A stretch of 64,000 nt of DNA from Bacteriovorax sp. (GTDB taxonomy: Bacteria; Bdellovibrionota; Bacteriovoracia; Bacteriovoracales; Bacteriovoracaceae). Position 1 is the stretch's first letter, and each line of letters begins with the position of its first letter. Position numbers and translations under genes: made by a program. Where the stretch lies: positions 1 through 64,000 of the forward strand of contig JACMPM010000024.1 of the NCBI GenBank assembly GCA_014377485.1. The letters are read 5' to 3'. The notes beneath the pieces were generated by a model that saw nothing but the letters and a program-made list of their open reading frames with translations, searched no databases and had not been told where the DNA came from. This document shows positions 7,178-16,214 of this stretch, one piece after another.

Positions 7178-8311
7178 ATGACAAAAATCAAATCGCCTTT
7201 AAATTTTATCGATGTATTCTCAGGTGCCGGAGGACTCTCTTGCGGTCTTGAACTAGCAGGAATGAAATGTCTATTGGGGATCGATATGGATAAAAATGCC
7301 ATAGAGACCTTTAAGGCCAATCACCACTATGCCAATACTTTTTGCGGTTCAGTGATTGATCTCACCGAAAAAAAATTAAAAGAATTAATCAATAACGAAC
7401 CTGTTCACGCTGTTGTTGGTGGACCGCCTTGCCAAGGTTTTTCTACCGTGGGAATTGGCGACCCGAATGATCTAAGAAATTCTTTATTTAAAGAATTTAT
7501 CCGTTTAGTAAAAATCACTAATCCCTACTACGTTATTATTGAAAACGTAACGGGTTTGATCGCCAAAAAAAACGAGAAAACACTTAAGGCCATTTTTAAG
7601 CTGTTTGCAAAAATGGGTTATACCCTAGACGTCCAAGTCATGTCGGCAGAATTTTATGGTGTTCCAGAGCGCAGAAGAAGAACTATTATCATTGGTTCAA
7701 GACTTAATAACCAAATTTTTTTCCCAAAACCCATTACCGAAAATATTCAAACGGTGGGTATTGCTCTCAAAAACCTTAAAGCTCCCAATGGAAAAATTTA
7801 TAATCACGACCTGGATTCAGCAGTGATTAAGTCAAAGCTAGACCGCGACCGGATCAATCTTATCCCAGAAGGATGTGGCATTCGTTATGAAGCTGATGAA
7901 AAAGCCTATCTTCCTAAAAAATTACAATTAGGTGTGGACTGGAAAAATATTCGCGAAAATCGTTTGAGACAAACAAAGTACCAAAGACTTGATCGTAAAA
8001 AACCAAGTCCAACTATCATGACCCATAAACATAATTATTTTCATCCAACTGATAACCGCTACCTCACACAACGTGAAGCGGCCGCTCTACAAAGTTTTCC
8101 AAATGATTTTCAATTTTTGGGACCGCTCTCTGCGCAGTGGAGACAAATTGGCAACGCTGTTCCACCAAAACTGGGGTTGGCACTGGGTAAGGCCATTATG
8201 GCGATGTATGCTCAGCAATCGCTGGACAATTCAAAAGTTAAAATTAATAAGTCTGACGAAATTATGACGACAATCAGAAAGCGCGCTTTTGTTTATTCTA
8301 AAGAAGCCTGA
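7178..8311 (+). CDS. C5-cytosine DNA methyltransferase, apparently orphan
   Basis: The 377-residue protein transfers methyl from S-adenosylmethionine to C5 of cytosine in a specific DNA sequence. Motif I is DVFSGAGGLSCGLELAG. Motif IV is GGPPCQGFS with nucleophile Cys85. Motif VI is IIENV. Motif VIII is PERRRRTIIIGS. Motif X is RQIGNAVPPKLG. The target recognition region between motifs VIII and IX is short (about 190-275), so recognition is probably of a short site. No restriction endonuclease, Vsr or controller gene is adjacent. The nearest nuclease-like protein is 12 kb away. It converges with the ABC exporter gene, ending 8 bp from it. Confidence 0.95.
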   Translation: MTKIKSPLNFIDVFSGAGGLSCGLELAGMKCLLGIDMDKNAIETFKANHHYANTFCGSVIDLTEKKLKELINNEPVHAVVGGPPCQGFSTVGIGDPNDLRNSLFKEFIRLVKITNPYYVIIENVTGLIAKKNEKTLKAIFKLFAKMGYTLDVQVMSAEFYGVPERRRRTIIIGSRLNNQIFFPKPITENIQTVGIALKNLKAPNGKIYNHDLDSAVIKSKLDRDRINLIPEGCGIRYEADEKAYLPKKLQLGVDWKNIRENRLRQTKYQRLDRKKPSPTIMTHKHNYFHPTDNRYLTQREAAALQSFPNDFQFLGPLSAQWRQIGNAVPPKLGLALGKAIMAMYAQQSLDNSKVKINKSDEIMTTIRKRAFVYSKEA

Positions 8312-8319
8312 CAAAACAA

Positions 8320-10194
8320 TTAATGAACTGATTGAGCGTGGTGAAGTTTGTAAAAATAATTTCCCTGAGTCAATAACTCACTAAGCGGACCTTCTTCCAC
8401 TAATTGTCCTTGATTAAAAACAAAGACTCGGTCGCATTGTTTTAGAGTTTCCAATCTGTGGGCAATAATCAAACAAGTTCTATTAGTCATCATCTTCATA
8501 ACAGCTTCGTGAATAATTTCTTCGTAATAAGGATCAATGTTTGCCGTGGCCTCATCAAGAATGAGGATTGATGGATTCTTAAGGAGAACTCTCGTTAAGC
8601 TCACTAATTGTCTCTGTCCTACACTTAAGTTCGTACCACTTTCCAAAACGATCATATCGAGGTTAAAGCCTTCTTTAGAAAGAGCTTTTATCAGGCCCGT
8701 AGTTTTTGCTCCTTCAATTAATTCCTGATCACTCAATTTATCATCACAAGAAAGATTTTCTCTAAGACTTCCTTTGAAAATAATGGCGTCTTGGGCGACG
8801 AAACCAATTTGATCCCGAAGTGCATGTCGATCAAAATTTCTAATGGGAATATCGTCAATTTTAATTTCGCCCATTTGGAATTCATAGAGACGCGATAAAA
8901 GTGAAACAGTGGAACTTTTGCCACAACCTGTTTTCCCAACTAAACCAATTTTTTCCCCTGGTTTAATATGAAAGTTAAGATCCTTTAAAACCCAACTACC
9001 TTCACTATACTGCATGAAAACTTTTTCAAATTTAATATCGCCTTCAAGATGAGTTAGCGTCATCTTGCCATTATTTATAAGGACTTTTTCTTCATCGTCT
9101 TCATTTAAAAAACTCATAACTCGCTCAGTACTGGTAAAGGCCTGTTGAACGACGTGAATCTCTCGGGAGAGGAGCATCATAGGGTTGAAAAAACGTTCAT
9201 AATAACGAATGAAAGAAATAAAAAGACCGACACTAAAAATTCCGTTTATCACTCCTAGGCCTCCGTACCAAACTAAACCAATCAAAGGAATAGTTGCGCA
9301 AAAAGACACTAGCGGCATACTCCAAGCAAATAAAACATTTCCTCTTAGTTGAGCATAAAGATAATCATCAACTGTTTGGTCGTATTTTTCCATGGTCCAT
9401 TTTTCTAATCCAAAGCTTCTGATAACATCAATTCCATTGAGGTATTCAGAGAGTTTGGCATTGATCGCCGATGAGAATTTAGAAACTCTTCGGTTGGAGT
9501 TTTTTAAAAAATCTTTGGTTTTAAACATGAGAAAAAGAGAAGGTAAGATTGCCGCAGTCATGATCATTCCCAGTCGAAAATTTGAAAGAATCATGGCCGC
9601 TACTGCCAAGATTGTCATCATGCTGGCCGAGACTAAATTTCCCAAGCTAGAAGTAAAAAATTCTTCAATCCCTTCTACATCGTGTGTAATACGCGTGACG
9701 ATTCGACCTTGAGGCTGACGGTCGTAGTACTGCAACGGAAGTTCTTGAAGTTTTCTGAAGAGGTGTTCTCTAACAATAAAAATAACTTTAGAGGCCGAGT
9801 CAGCTAATATTTTTCGGCCGTGCCAAATAAAATAAACACTTCCTACTTCCAGGGCAACAATACTGAGAGCATAGTTGATAGATTTATTCATATTTTTAGC
9901 GATCAATCCTTTCTCTAACAAATCCCCCATCAATTTGGCCGATAAAATGGCAAGAAACGAACTGACGAAAATGAGTGCCATGGCAGCTGTAATTTGCAAT
10001 TGGAAAGGTTTAGCGTATTTAAGAAGAGTTTGGAGTGACTTTAAATCTCCAAGGCCGCTTTCATGAAGACGAGACTCGTCTTGGTCATCGGCCGTCAAAT
10101 ATGCATTTTTTGTCTTCTCGCTATAAAGTCCAACAGGCGTAAGATTTTTTTTAAATGAACGATTGAGAATTTTTTTAATTTTAATTTTTTTCAT
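8320..10194 (-). CDS. ABC exporter half-transporter (TMD-NBD), subunit B
   Basis: The 624-residue type IV ABC exporter has six membrane helices (about 70-360) and a C-terminal ATPase. Walker A is GKTGCGKSS. The signature is LSVGQ rather than LSGGQ. Walker B is ILILDEATANID with the catalytic Glu, and the switch is IIAHR. It overlaps the preceding half-transporter by ATGA, so they are translated together and most likely form a heterodimer of the LmrCD/TM287-288 kind. In such pairs one ATP site is degenerate; the altered signature here belongs to that site. An N-terminal extension of about 50 mostly charged residues precedes the first helix. The substrate is unknown (drug, lipid or peptide). 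Confidence 0.92.
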   Translation of the reverse strand: MKKIKIKKILNRSFKKNLTPVGLYSEKTKNAYLTADDQDESRLHESGLGDLKSLQTLLKYAKPFQLQITAAMALIFVSSFLAILSAKLMGDLLEKGLIAKNMNKSINYALSIVALEVGSVYFIWHGRKILADSASKVIFIVREHLFRKLQELPLQYYDRQPQGRIVTRITHDVEGIEEFFTSSLGNLVSASMMTILAVAAMILSNFRLGMIMTAAILPSLFLMFKTKDFLKNSNRRVSKFSSAINAKLSEYLNGIDVIRSFGLEKWTMEKYDQTVDDYLYAQLRGNVLFAWSMPLVSFCATIPLIGLVWYGGLGVINGIFSVGLFISFIRYYERFFNPMMLLSREIHVVQQAFTSTERVMSFLNEDDEEKVLINNGKMTLTHLEGDIKFEKVFMQYSEGSWVLKDLNFHIKPGEKIGLVGKTGCGKSSTVSLLSRLYEFQMGEIKIDDIPIRNFDRHALRDQIGFVAQDAIIFKGSLRENLSCDDKLSDQELIEGAKTTGLIKALSKEGFNLDMIVLESGTNLSVGQRQLVSLTRVLLKNPSILILDEATANIDPYYEEIIHEAVMKMMTNRTCLIIAHRLETLKQCDRVFVFNQGQLVEEGPLSELLTQGNYFYKLHHAQSVH

Positions 10195-11900
10195 TGCAAA
10201 CCGTCCATCATCGGTTTCAATTCAAAAGTTTGATTGCAATACTTAAGAGTTGATTTTCGATGAGCGACCCAGACAAGTGTGACATCTTTTAAATGAAGGT
10301 CCAGGTTTTTTAAGATTTTTTCTTCAGTAATAGTGTCAACGGCACTCAGACAATCGTCTAAGAATAAAAGTTTTGGTTTCTTGGCCAAAGCTCGCGCCAA
10401 AGTAAGTCTTTGCTTTTGTCCGCCCGAAAGATTAATTCCCCACTCTCCTAATTGAGTGTCTAATTTATCGGGAAATAATTCTACATCCTCTTTAAGTCCT
10501 GCAAGGTCGATAAATTTCCAAATCTCTTCATCAGAGAGTTCACTATTCATGGCCACATTCACTCGTATTGAATCAGCAAATAAAAAAGGTTTCTGGCCGA
10601 CATGACCAATATAATTTCTAAGATGATCGTGTGAATAAGCAGAAAACGGTTTTCCAAAAAGGGTAACAGTCCCACCACTCAGATCTCGTTCAAGGCCTGT
10701 TAAAATAGAAAGCAAAGTACTTTTACCTGCACCGATTGGACCAGTAATTCCTAAACGCTCACCTTTTTTTAATTTAAAATTTAAATGGGCAAATAGTGGA
10801 GTCGATTCATTAAAAGTGTAACTTAAATCCTGAACTTCCAGTACGTCCTGATTTCCAGACTCATTGATCTCATCGCCTTTTATTAAAAGGTACTGATCTT
10901 TTTCATGAAGATAAATTTCCGATAGTCTCTCAAGGGCAGTAAAACCTTTTTTCCACTCCGAAATAATAAAGCCTAGAGACATGAGTGGATCATGTAAGAG
11001 AAAAATTAATCCTTGCATTGAGATGAATTCACCGACGGTCATTTTTCCGTTAAATGTAAAACTTATCCCCATTGCAAATAGCACTACATAAGAAACAATT
11101 GAGGCAACACCCATCACTGGTATATAAAGCAATGAAAGATTAATTCCTTTTAGTTTTTGAGTTCTATGATTTTCGGCAATGATCATTAAACGACGTTCCC
11201 AAAAAGGACCTGTTTGAGTTAAGCGCTGAAGCTTTATCGTTGAGACTGCTTGAGAAGAGAGATCGTTAAAATTTGACAACGTATCCTGAATCAAACGGTA
11301 TTGTTCAACTTCGCGCTTTGAAAGTTTTCTCACAAAAATGGGAACAAATAAAAGAACTACGAAAGAAAGCAAGGCCATCGGAACATGAATCGCGGCCATG
11401 GTGAAGAAAGTAAAAATTCCGAGAAACAAAACATCAGTTATGGCCACTAAAGTAAAACCAAAAACAAAACGAGCGCTGTTTGTGTCAGATGCCGAAGCAT
11501 TCATCAAAACACCTTTAGTGAACTTCTGATCCAAATCTTTCTTTTTAAAGAATCTCACGTGTTGCCAAACTTCGCGCCTGAGCATTCCACAAGCATAATG
11601 AGTTTGGCGTCCTAAAGTGATTCTCCACATAAAACGAAAAAAATTAATCAAGATTCGGGAAACTGCCAAGACTAAAAAAAGTTTGATAAAAGTTTGGTGA
11701 TCATTAGTACCAGTAAGCATTTTTGGAACTGGCTTTTTCGTCATAAAATCGACAATCCAACCAATATTCTTTGGAGCGAGAACCTGCATTAAATTAGTCA
11801 GAAGAACTGAGATTGCACCCCAAGTATATATGGCCCAACGATCAGTTAGGTATCTCTTCCAAATAAATTTAGCGTGACTTTGAAACTTCATGTTTCTCAT
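10191..11900 (-). CDS. ABC exporter half-transporter (TMD-NBD), subunit A
   Basis: The 569-residue partner has six membrane helices (about 20-310) and an ATPase with Walker A GPIGAGKST, signature LSGGQKQR and Walker B LLFLDDCLSAVD. The catalytic Glu is Asp here, the usual mark of the degenerate site in heterodimeric exporters. The switch is WVAHR. Paired with the downstream protein's LSVGQ, this makes one weak composite site, while the other site is canonical. It follows lplA by 35 bp and is probably in the mtgA-lplA transcript. ATG codons at 11900 and 11891 are both possible starts. Confidence 0.92.
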   Translation of the reverse strand: MRNMKFQSHAKFIWKRYLTDRWAIYTWGAISVLLTNLMQVLAPKNIGWIVDFMTKKPVPKMLTGTNDHQTFIKLFLVLAVSRILINFFRFMWRITLGRQTHYACGMLRREVWQHVRFFKKKDLDQKFTKGVLMNASASDTNSARFVFGFTLVAITDVLFLGIFTFFTMAAIHVPMALLSFVVLLFVPIFVRKLSKREVEQYRLIQDTLSNFNDLSSQAVSTIKLQRLTQTGPFWERRLMIIAENHRTQKLKGINLSLLYIPVMGVASIVSYVVLFAMGISFTFNGKMTVGEFISMQGLIFLLHDPLMSLGFIISEWKKGFTALERLSEIYLHEKDQYLLIKGDEINESGNQDVLEVQDLSYTFNESTPLFAHLNFKLKKGERLGITGPIGAGKSTLLSILTGLERDLSGGTVTLFGKPFSAYSHDHLRNYIGHVGQKPFLFADSIRVNVAMNSELSDEEIWKFIDLAGLKEDVELFPDKLDTQLGEWGINLSGGQKQRLTLARALAKKPKLLFLDDCLSAVDTITEEKILKNLDLHLKDVTLVWVAHRKSTLKYCNQTFELKPMMDGLQ

Positions 11901-11935
11901 TTAATTACTTTGGTAAATACAGTTAGCTTTGGCAG

Positions 11936-12976
11936 CTAACTAATTTCTTTTAGGATCCATTCTTCAAATTCGAGAAGATAATCTTCAATCATTGGTAGTT
12001 CTGCCCTTACTCGAGCAATTGATGCCCGAAAAGCATCCTTAGTATAAGAAACATTCTCTAAAGAGGCCATGAGTAGTTCGATCATTTCCGGGTGAAGTGA
12101 GTCTGAGAAAATCTGCGATTTTTCGACAATTGCTTTATGGACGTCTAAATGGACATCTATTGTTCCCCAAGTAAAACGCTCAGACATTTGATGGTTAAAC
12201 TTAGGTGCCTCACCAAAACGCCACTTCCAATTGCTCATTCGTAAAAAATGTTCCTGTAATTTTGGTAAAGACTGCAAATAATTATGATCCAAGACTTCAA
12301 TCGAGCACTCGGTTTGGTAATAATCAAAAAATTCCTGAATAATTCGTTCACATAATAACTCGTGGGTGATTTCAGGATTAATTTCTTGTAAGTTTGTTAC
12401 GCGGGCCCGAACTGAAGTTATGCCCTTTGATTCAAGTTTCTTTTTACTCGGATTTAAATACTGCCCCAGCTTGGTCATGTCGGCATTGATGAGTAGAGTT
12501 CCGTGATGAAAGGAGCGGTCTTTGGTTTCTTTAAAAGCACTGCCGGAAATTTTTTTTTCTCCCTCGGACGTTTCAACGAGCAGATCGTTCCGACCACTCG
12601 CCCAGGAATTGAGTCCAAAAGAATTAATGGCATTAGTGATAATTTTATTATTAACCGATTTATCAAAGTTTGATTTGCTCGATAAAAATGTAAAATTGGT
12701 ATTTCCTAAATCATGAAAAACGGCTCCGCCACCACTTTGTCTTCTGGCGAGAATAATTTTATCTTCTTCCATTTTTTGGGTATTGCATTCCGTCCAGGGA
12801 TTTTGAAAACGACCGATAACCACCGTATTATCATTTCTCCAAAGAAAAAGAATTTTAGTTTCTTCCAGTTCTTCGGGAGTGAGCATATCGCGGAAGATCC
12901 AGTCTTCTGTGGCAATATTAAACCAAGGATCGAATGTGTCCGATATGAGAACTCGCAATTTTGTTTTATTTGTCAC
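11936..12976 (-). CDS. lplA: Lipoate-protein ligase A
   Basis: The 346-residue enzyme activates lipoate with ATP and attaches it to lysines of the E2 and GcvH proteins. The N-terminal LplA domain shows NIATEDWI, the RRQSGGGAVFHDLGN motif, KISGSAFKE and HHGTLLIN. A C-terminal accessory domain follows, with a WKWRFGEAPKF segment typical of two-domain LplA. The start is GTG, directly after the mtgA stop (TAAGTG), with GAAGGTG as ribosome site, so translation is coupled to mtgA. This scavenging enzyme would suit an organism that takes lipoate from its surroundings or prey. lipA/lipB are not in the window. Confidence 0.93.
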   Translation of the reverse strand: MTNKTKLRVLISDTFDPWFNIATEDWIFRDMLTPEELEETKILFLWRNDNTVVIGRFQNPWTECNTQKMEEDKIILARRQSGGGAVFHDLGNTNFTFLSSKSNFDKSVNNKIITNAINSFGLNSWASGRNDLLVETSEGEKKISGSAFKETKDRSFHHGTLLINADMTKLGQYLNPSKKKLESKGITSVRARVTNLQEINPEITHELLCERIIQEFFDYYQTECSIEVLDHNYLQSLPKLQEHFLRMSNWKWRFGEAPKFNHQMSERFTWGTIDVHLDVHKAIVEKSQIFSDSLHPEMIELLMASLENVSYTKDAFRASIARVRAELPMIEDYLLEFEEWILKEIS

Positions 12977-13849
12977 TTATTCACCTTCTATTTCTTCTTC
13001 ACTACCACTTTGCTGTTCCGCTTTTTTATCTTCCTCGCTCAGGGCCTTCTCCCAAGAAAAGCGTCCGTTTAATTGGGCATCATACTCTTCTTCAGAGATC
13101 TGACCCGCTTGTCGCATTTTGAGTAAAATTGAATCAATCATTCTTTTTGCAAAAGGAGTCAGCGATTTATTTTTAAAAGACTTAGAGTATTTTACCGGAC
13201 TCGGTAATAGCATTGCAAGAAATGCTGCTTCTCTGGCATTTAAAATTGAAGGTGATTTTTTAAAATAAAAACGTGAGGCCTTATCAATTCCGTACAAACC
13301 TTTACCATATTCAATAATATTTAAATAAATCTCGAGTATTTTTTGTTTGTCGGAGTACTTCTCAATCATTAAGGCCATCACTAATTCCTGGGCCTTTCTT
13401 CCAAAAGTTTTTTCTTTATTTAAGTAAAGATTTTTTACAAGTTGCTGAGTAATTGTCGAAGCTCCACGCATTTTCTTTTTTAAAACAAAAGAATCATTAA
13501 TTGCGTCTCTTAATTGCTCTAAGTCGTAGCCCGGGTGAAGGTAGAATTTTCCATCTTCACTTGAAATGATTGCTTGCTGAACTCTTTTGGAGATTTTTGA
13601 TAACGGCACCCAGGACGGAGGGGGAGTTTTTACTTTGGTGTAAATCGGATGATAATCGACAACATTGATGTTGAAGTAACTTTCTTGAATTTTAGTAATT
13701 GAATAAAGTGTTGAAAATATCGATGAAGAAAAATTAAATGCGCTTAGTAATACAATTAGCCAGAAGACTAGAAAAAATCTAATTTTAAATTTGCTGAACT
13801 TGTCGGCAAACGTAGCATGCTTGGGACTATCATTAGGGGGCGTTTCCAT
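12977..13849 (-). CDS. mtgA: Monofunctional peptidoglycan glycosyltransferase
   Basis: This GT51 enzyme polymerises lipid II into glycan strands at the inner membrane. It has a single N-terminal membrane helix (about residues 20-45) and then a GT51 domain. The catalytic Glu lies in SSEDGKFYLHPG, followed by RGASTITQQLVKNLYL, EKTFGRKAQELVMAL and KILEIYLNIIEYG. There is no transpeptidase domain. The C-terminal about 25 residues are very acidic and Ser-rich. An in-frame ATG at 13900 exists, but the ATG at 13849 has a TTGGAG site just upstream and gives the normal length. It is the first gene of the run mtgA-lplA-ABC exporter. Confidence 0.92.
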   Translation of the reverse strand: METPPNDSPKHATFADKFSKFKIRFFLVFWLIVLLSAFNFSSSIFSTLYSITKIQESYFNINVVDYHPIYTKVKTPPPSWVPLSKISKRVQQAIISSEDGKFYLHPGYDLEQLRDAINDSFVLKKKMRGASTITQQLVKNLYLNKEKTFGRKAQELVMALMIEKYSDKQKILEIYLNIIEYGKGLYGIDKASRFYFKKSPSILNAREAAFLAMLLPSPVKYSKSFKNKSLTPFAKRMIDSILLKMRQAGQISEEEYDAQLNGRFSWEKALSEEDKKAEQQSGSEEEIEGE

Positions 13850-14049
13850 AAACTCCAAAACAAATTTATACAGCAGTTCTATAACTAGTTGTACATACAT
13901 AAACTAGCAAGTACAAAATGGCCCAAAAGAACCGAAAAGTTGACATTAAAAGGATAAAATTTACAGGTTATTAGACTTCGAATCATTCGTTGAAGAAGAC
14001 CGTGTTAAAATTCGTTATAAATTTTGTTCACTGTATTTAGGAGTCGTTA

Positions 14050-14394
14050 ATGAAAAAACTATTAATTTTGGTCTTCGCTTCAGTATTATCGTCAAATACA
14101 TATGCGCTCGATATTGGAACCAACGCGCTTGCATATACATTGGCACAGACCATTTTTTCTGGGGCCTTAACCGTTGCAACTACTGAAGCAGGAACGATAT
14201 CAGTCACTAAAAAACAACAAAAAGCTGAAGCTCTTAGGATTCAAAGAGAAGCGCAAGATTATTTCCAAAAGGGAGTTGCCAGCATTTATCTTGAAAGTAA
14301 AATTGAAATGACCAAAGAATTGGATTCAAAGCTTTCAGATTCAGAATCCGTAGACCTTTTATTAGAAGCTTCTCAAATTATTTTAGCCGAATAG
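14050..14394 (+). CDS. Small exported protein of unknown function
   Basis: The protein has 114 residues with a clear signal peptide (MKKLLILVFASVLSSNTYA, then LDIG). The mature part begins with a hydrophobic/small-residue stretch (about 24-50) that could be a membrane helix, then a charged helical region. An AGGAG site lies 7 bases before the ATG. It converges with the next gene. I do not recognise the family. Confidence 0.8.
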   Translation: MKKLLILVFASVLSSNTYALDIGTNALAYTLAQTIFSGALTVATTEAGTISVTKKQQKAEALRIQREAQDYFQKGVASIYLESKIEMTKELDSKLSDSESVDLLLEASQIILAE

Positions 14395-14411
14395 CCAATA
14401 GATAAAATTGA

Positions 14412-14429
14412 CCGGAGTGAGAGCTCCGG
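14412..14429. terminator. Possible terminator between convergent genes
   Basis: CCGGAG, six bases, then CTCCGG form a stem between the stops of two convergent genes. A T-rich stretch begins a few bases downstream on the plus strand but is not a tight U-run, so efficiency is doubtful. Confidence 0.4.
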
Positions 14430-14441
14430 CCCTTAATCATT

Positions 14442-14870
14442 TTATTTTTTTAAAGACAAAAAGCACGTCACTTCTCTCTTGTAACCATTTAGTTCATCAT
14501 AAGCTTTGATCATTAATTTCTTTGTTGCAAATTCTTCAATCATCACCAACCCCTGAGAGCCTTCATCACCCTTTTCATGAAGCACAAACGAAGTCTTAGT
14601 CCAACTTGATACTGGTCTTTGTCCATAGACCTCCAGATCCAGAGCGATGAAAATAGTATTCTCTTCAAGTGTCAATAAGAGAGTATAATAGCCATCTTCA
14701 ATTCTTCTGATTTCTGCTTCGCACTTTGTTCCGTTACTTGTTTTACCTGTTGATTCTGCTCTTTTTAAAAGTGAACCTACTTTTTTAACGTTAATTAAAA
14801 GGCTTGGGTCATAGGCAAATGCAAGTGTATTCATAAGAAATAAAAGTGATATAGAAATAAGTGTTTTCAT
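14442..14870 (-). CDS. Exported protein of unknown function
   Basis: The 142-residue protein has a signal peptide (MKTLISISLLFLMNTLAFA, cut before YDPS). The mature part reads like a small beta-rich domain with two cysteines (TKCEAEI and VTCFLSL) that may form a disulfide. A longer reading from 14906 is possible, but the ATG at 14870 has a strong GGGGGGAG site immediately upstream. This G-run leader is shared with three other exported proteins in the window. The family is not recognised. Confidence 0.82.
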   Translation of the reverse strand: MKTLISISLLFLMNTLAFAYDPSLLINVKKVGSLLKRAESTGKTSNGTKCEAEIRRIEDGYYTLLLTLEENTIFIALDLEVYGQRPVSSWTKTSFVLHEKGDEGSQGLVMIEEFATKKLMIKAYDELNGYKREVTCFLSLKK

Positions 14871-15004
14871 GTCTCCCCCCTTAGAAAATTTATGCTTTGG
14901 TAGCATGGGAGATAATATTGAACAACCGCACCTGGTAAATTGATCTTCGTATAGAAAAATTCAATAGGATATATTCTTTTTTTGAATTGACCGCAGAGAA
15001 TAAA

Positions 15005-15034
15005 AAAAAGGGCGGCATTAAGCCGACCCTTTTT
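15005..15034 (-). terminator. Rho-independent terminator after the Gly/Ser lipoprotein gene
   Basis: On the minus strand AGGGTCGGC, a short loop TTAAT and GCCGCCCTT form a stem with one mismatch, followed by a run of T. It lies 21 bp past the lipoprotein stop at 15055. A-rich flanks on the other side could make it bidirectional. Confidence 0.8.
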
Positions 15035-15054
15035 AGTTGTAATTTAATATTTTA

Positions 15055-15984
15055 TTAAAGAGTGATACCAAAAACTTCAGGTAGAAATTTTTGTTCTAAA
15101 TTCTGAGAACTTGTTCCAATTTTAGCAGCGATTTTAGCAAGAACATCAGACTTTGCTTTTGAATCCTGTGAAGCTGCTGCGATTTCTTCCAGGCTCACAC
15201 CTGTTAGAGTTTTTAAATCACCCATTAGAGCGATCTGGTCTTCTGAAGTTAATTCTCCATTGCCATGACTTAACATTTTTTCGATTTTTGATCCAAGAGT
15301 AACCATAGACATAGATGTTTCAATACTTACACTGTAAGCAAAAGAAACTCTTGCTGCTTTTTCGTAAAATTTCATTTTCTCTTGTTCTTTAGCAAGTAAG
15401 CTTACGTCTGTCGAACCAGCTTCATCTTCATACAGGTAGCCAGAATTTCTTCCTTCGTAGTAGCCAGTAGTAGAATGGTAATCAACAACTTCATAATCAT
15501 TTCCATATGTGTCTCCATTAATACGACCTGATAAAACATCGCTTCTTTCAACAGATCTGAATTCAGAAGCAACAGCTTTGTTATTCGAGTAATAATCATA
15601 ATATTGAATAGTGCGAACATAATTTAAGCTAACAGCTTTGTATTCGCTAAATTTTGCGTCCCAGATAACAAACCATTGTTCTTGTCCTGCTTGCTTTGAT
15701 CTAAGAGTTTCATTTGTATAAAGTTGAACAGATGAAGAATAAGTTCCATCGTTAGTATTAAGAGCGGCCACGAATTCAGAAGCCAGGATATTTGGAGAAG
15801 AATAAGATCCATAAGTAGAAACTGCTCCACCACCGCTAGATCCACCAGATCCGCTTGTTGATCCTGAGCTCGAAGAACCACCGCTTGAAGATCCACCACC
15901 GCCGCCGCCTCCACTACAGCTAACAAGAGTTGTTAGTGCCAAAAGCATAGATACCTTTAATAATGTTTTTAAATTTGCTCTCAT
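15055..15984 (-). CDS. Lipoprotein with Gly/Ser-rich linker
   Basis: The 309-residue protein has a lipoprotein signal peptide with lipobox LVSC at about 20-23. A linker of about 30 residues made almost only of Gly and Ser follows, then a folded domain rich in Tyr (about 57-190) and a helical C-terminal region. It would be anchored by lipid, with the linker as a flexible tether. The GGGGGACACAC leader before the ATG matches the G-run leaders of other exported genes here. A strong terminator follows. No known domain is recognised. Confidence 0.83.
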   Translation of the reverse strand: MRANLKTLLKVSMLLALTTLVSCSGGGGGGGSSSGGSSSSGSTSGSGGSSGGGAVSTYGSYSSPNILASEFVAALNTNDGTYSSSVQLYTNETLRSKQAGQEQWFVIWDAKFSEYKAVSLNYVRTIQYYDYYSNNKAVASEFRSVERSDVLSGRINGDTYGNDYEVVDYHSTTGYYEGRNSGYLYEDEAGSTDVSLLAKEQEKMKFYEKAARVSFAYSVSIETSMSMVTLGSKIEKMLSHGNGELTSEDQIALMGDLKTLTGVSLEEIAAASQDSKAKSDVLAKIAAKIGTSSQNLEQKFLPEVFGITL

Positions 15985-16181
15985 GTGTGTCCCCCTCGTT
16001 CAACGTTTGTGCTGATCTCTATTTAAGGTGTAACATCGGCAAAAAATTAAGTCGACTAATTCACTCAAGCTGTAAGTGTTATGCAAAAACTAAGAGAAAC
16101 TCAGTTCCATTTTGCTACCGATCCACTAAGCGCCGTAGGCAAGTGGTGATATTTTGAGCCTGTTTTATGGAAGTTTAAAGG

Positions 16182-16206
16182 AAAAAACCCCACGGCCAGA
16201 GTGGGG
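16182..16206 (-). terminator. Rho-independent terminator after the DUF4105-like gene
   Basis: On the minus strand CCCCAC? reads as GTGGGG paired with CCCCAC (16188-16193 and 16201-16206) around a 7-base loop, followed by six T (16187-16182). It lies 9 bp past the stop at 16215. Confidence 0.88.
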
Positions 16207-16214
16207 TAAGGTTA

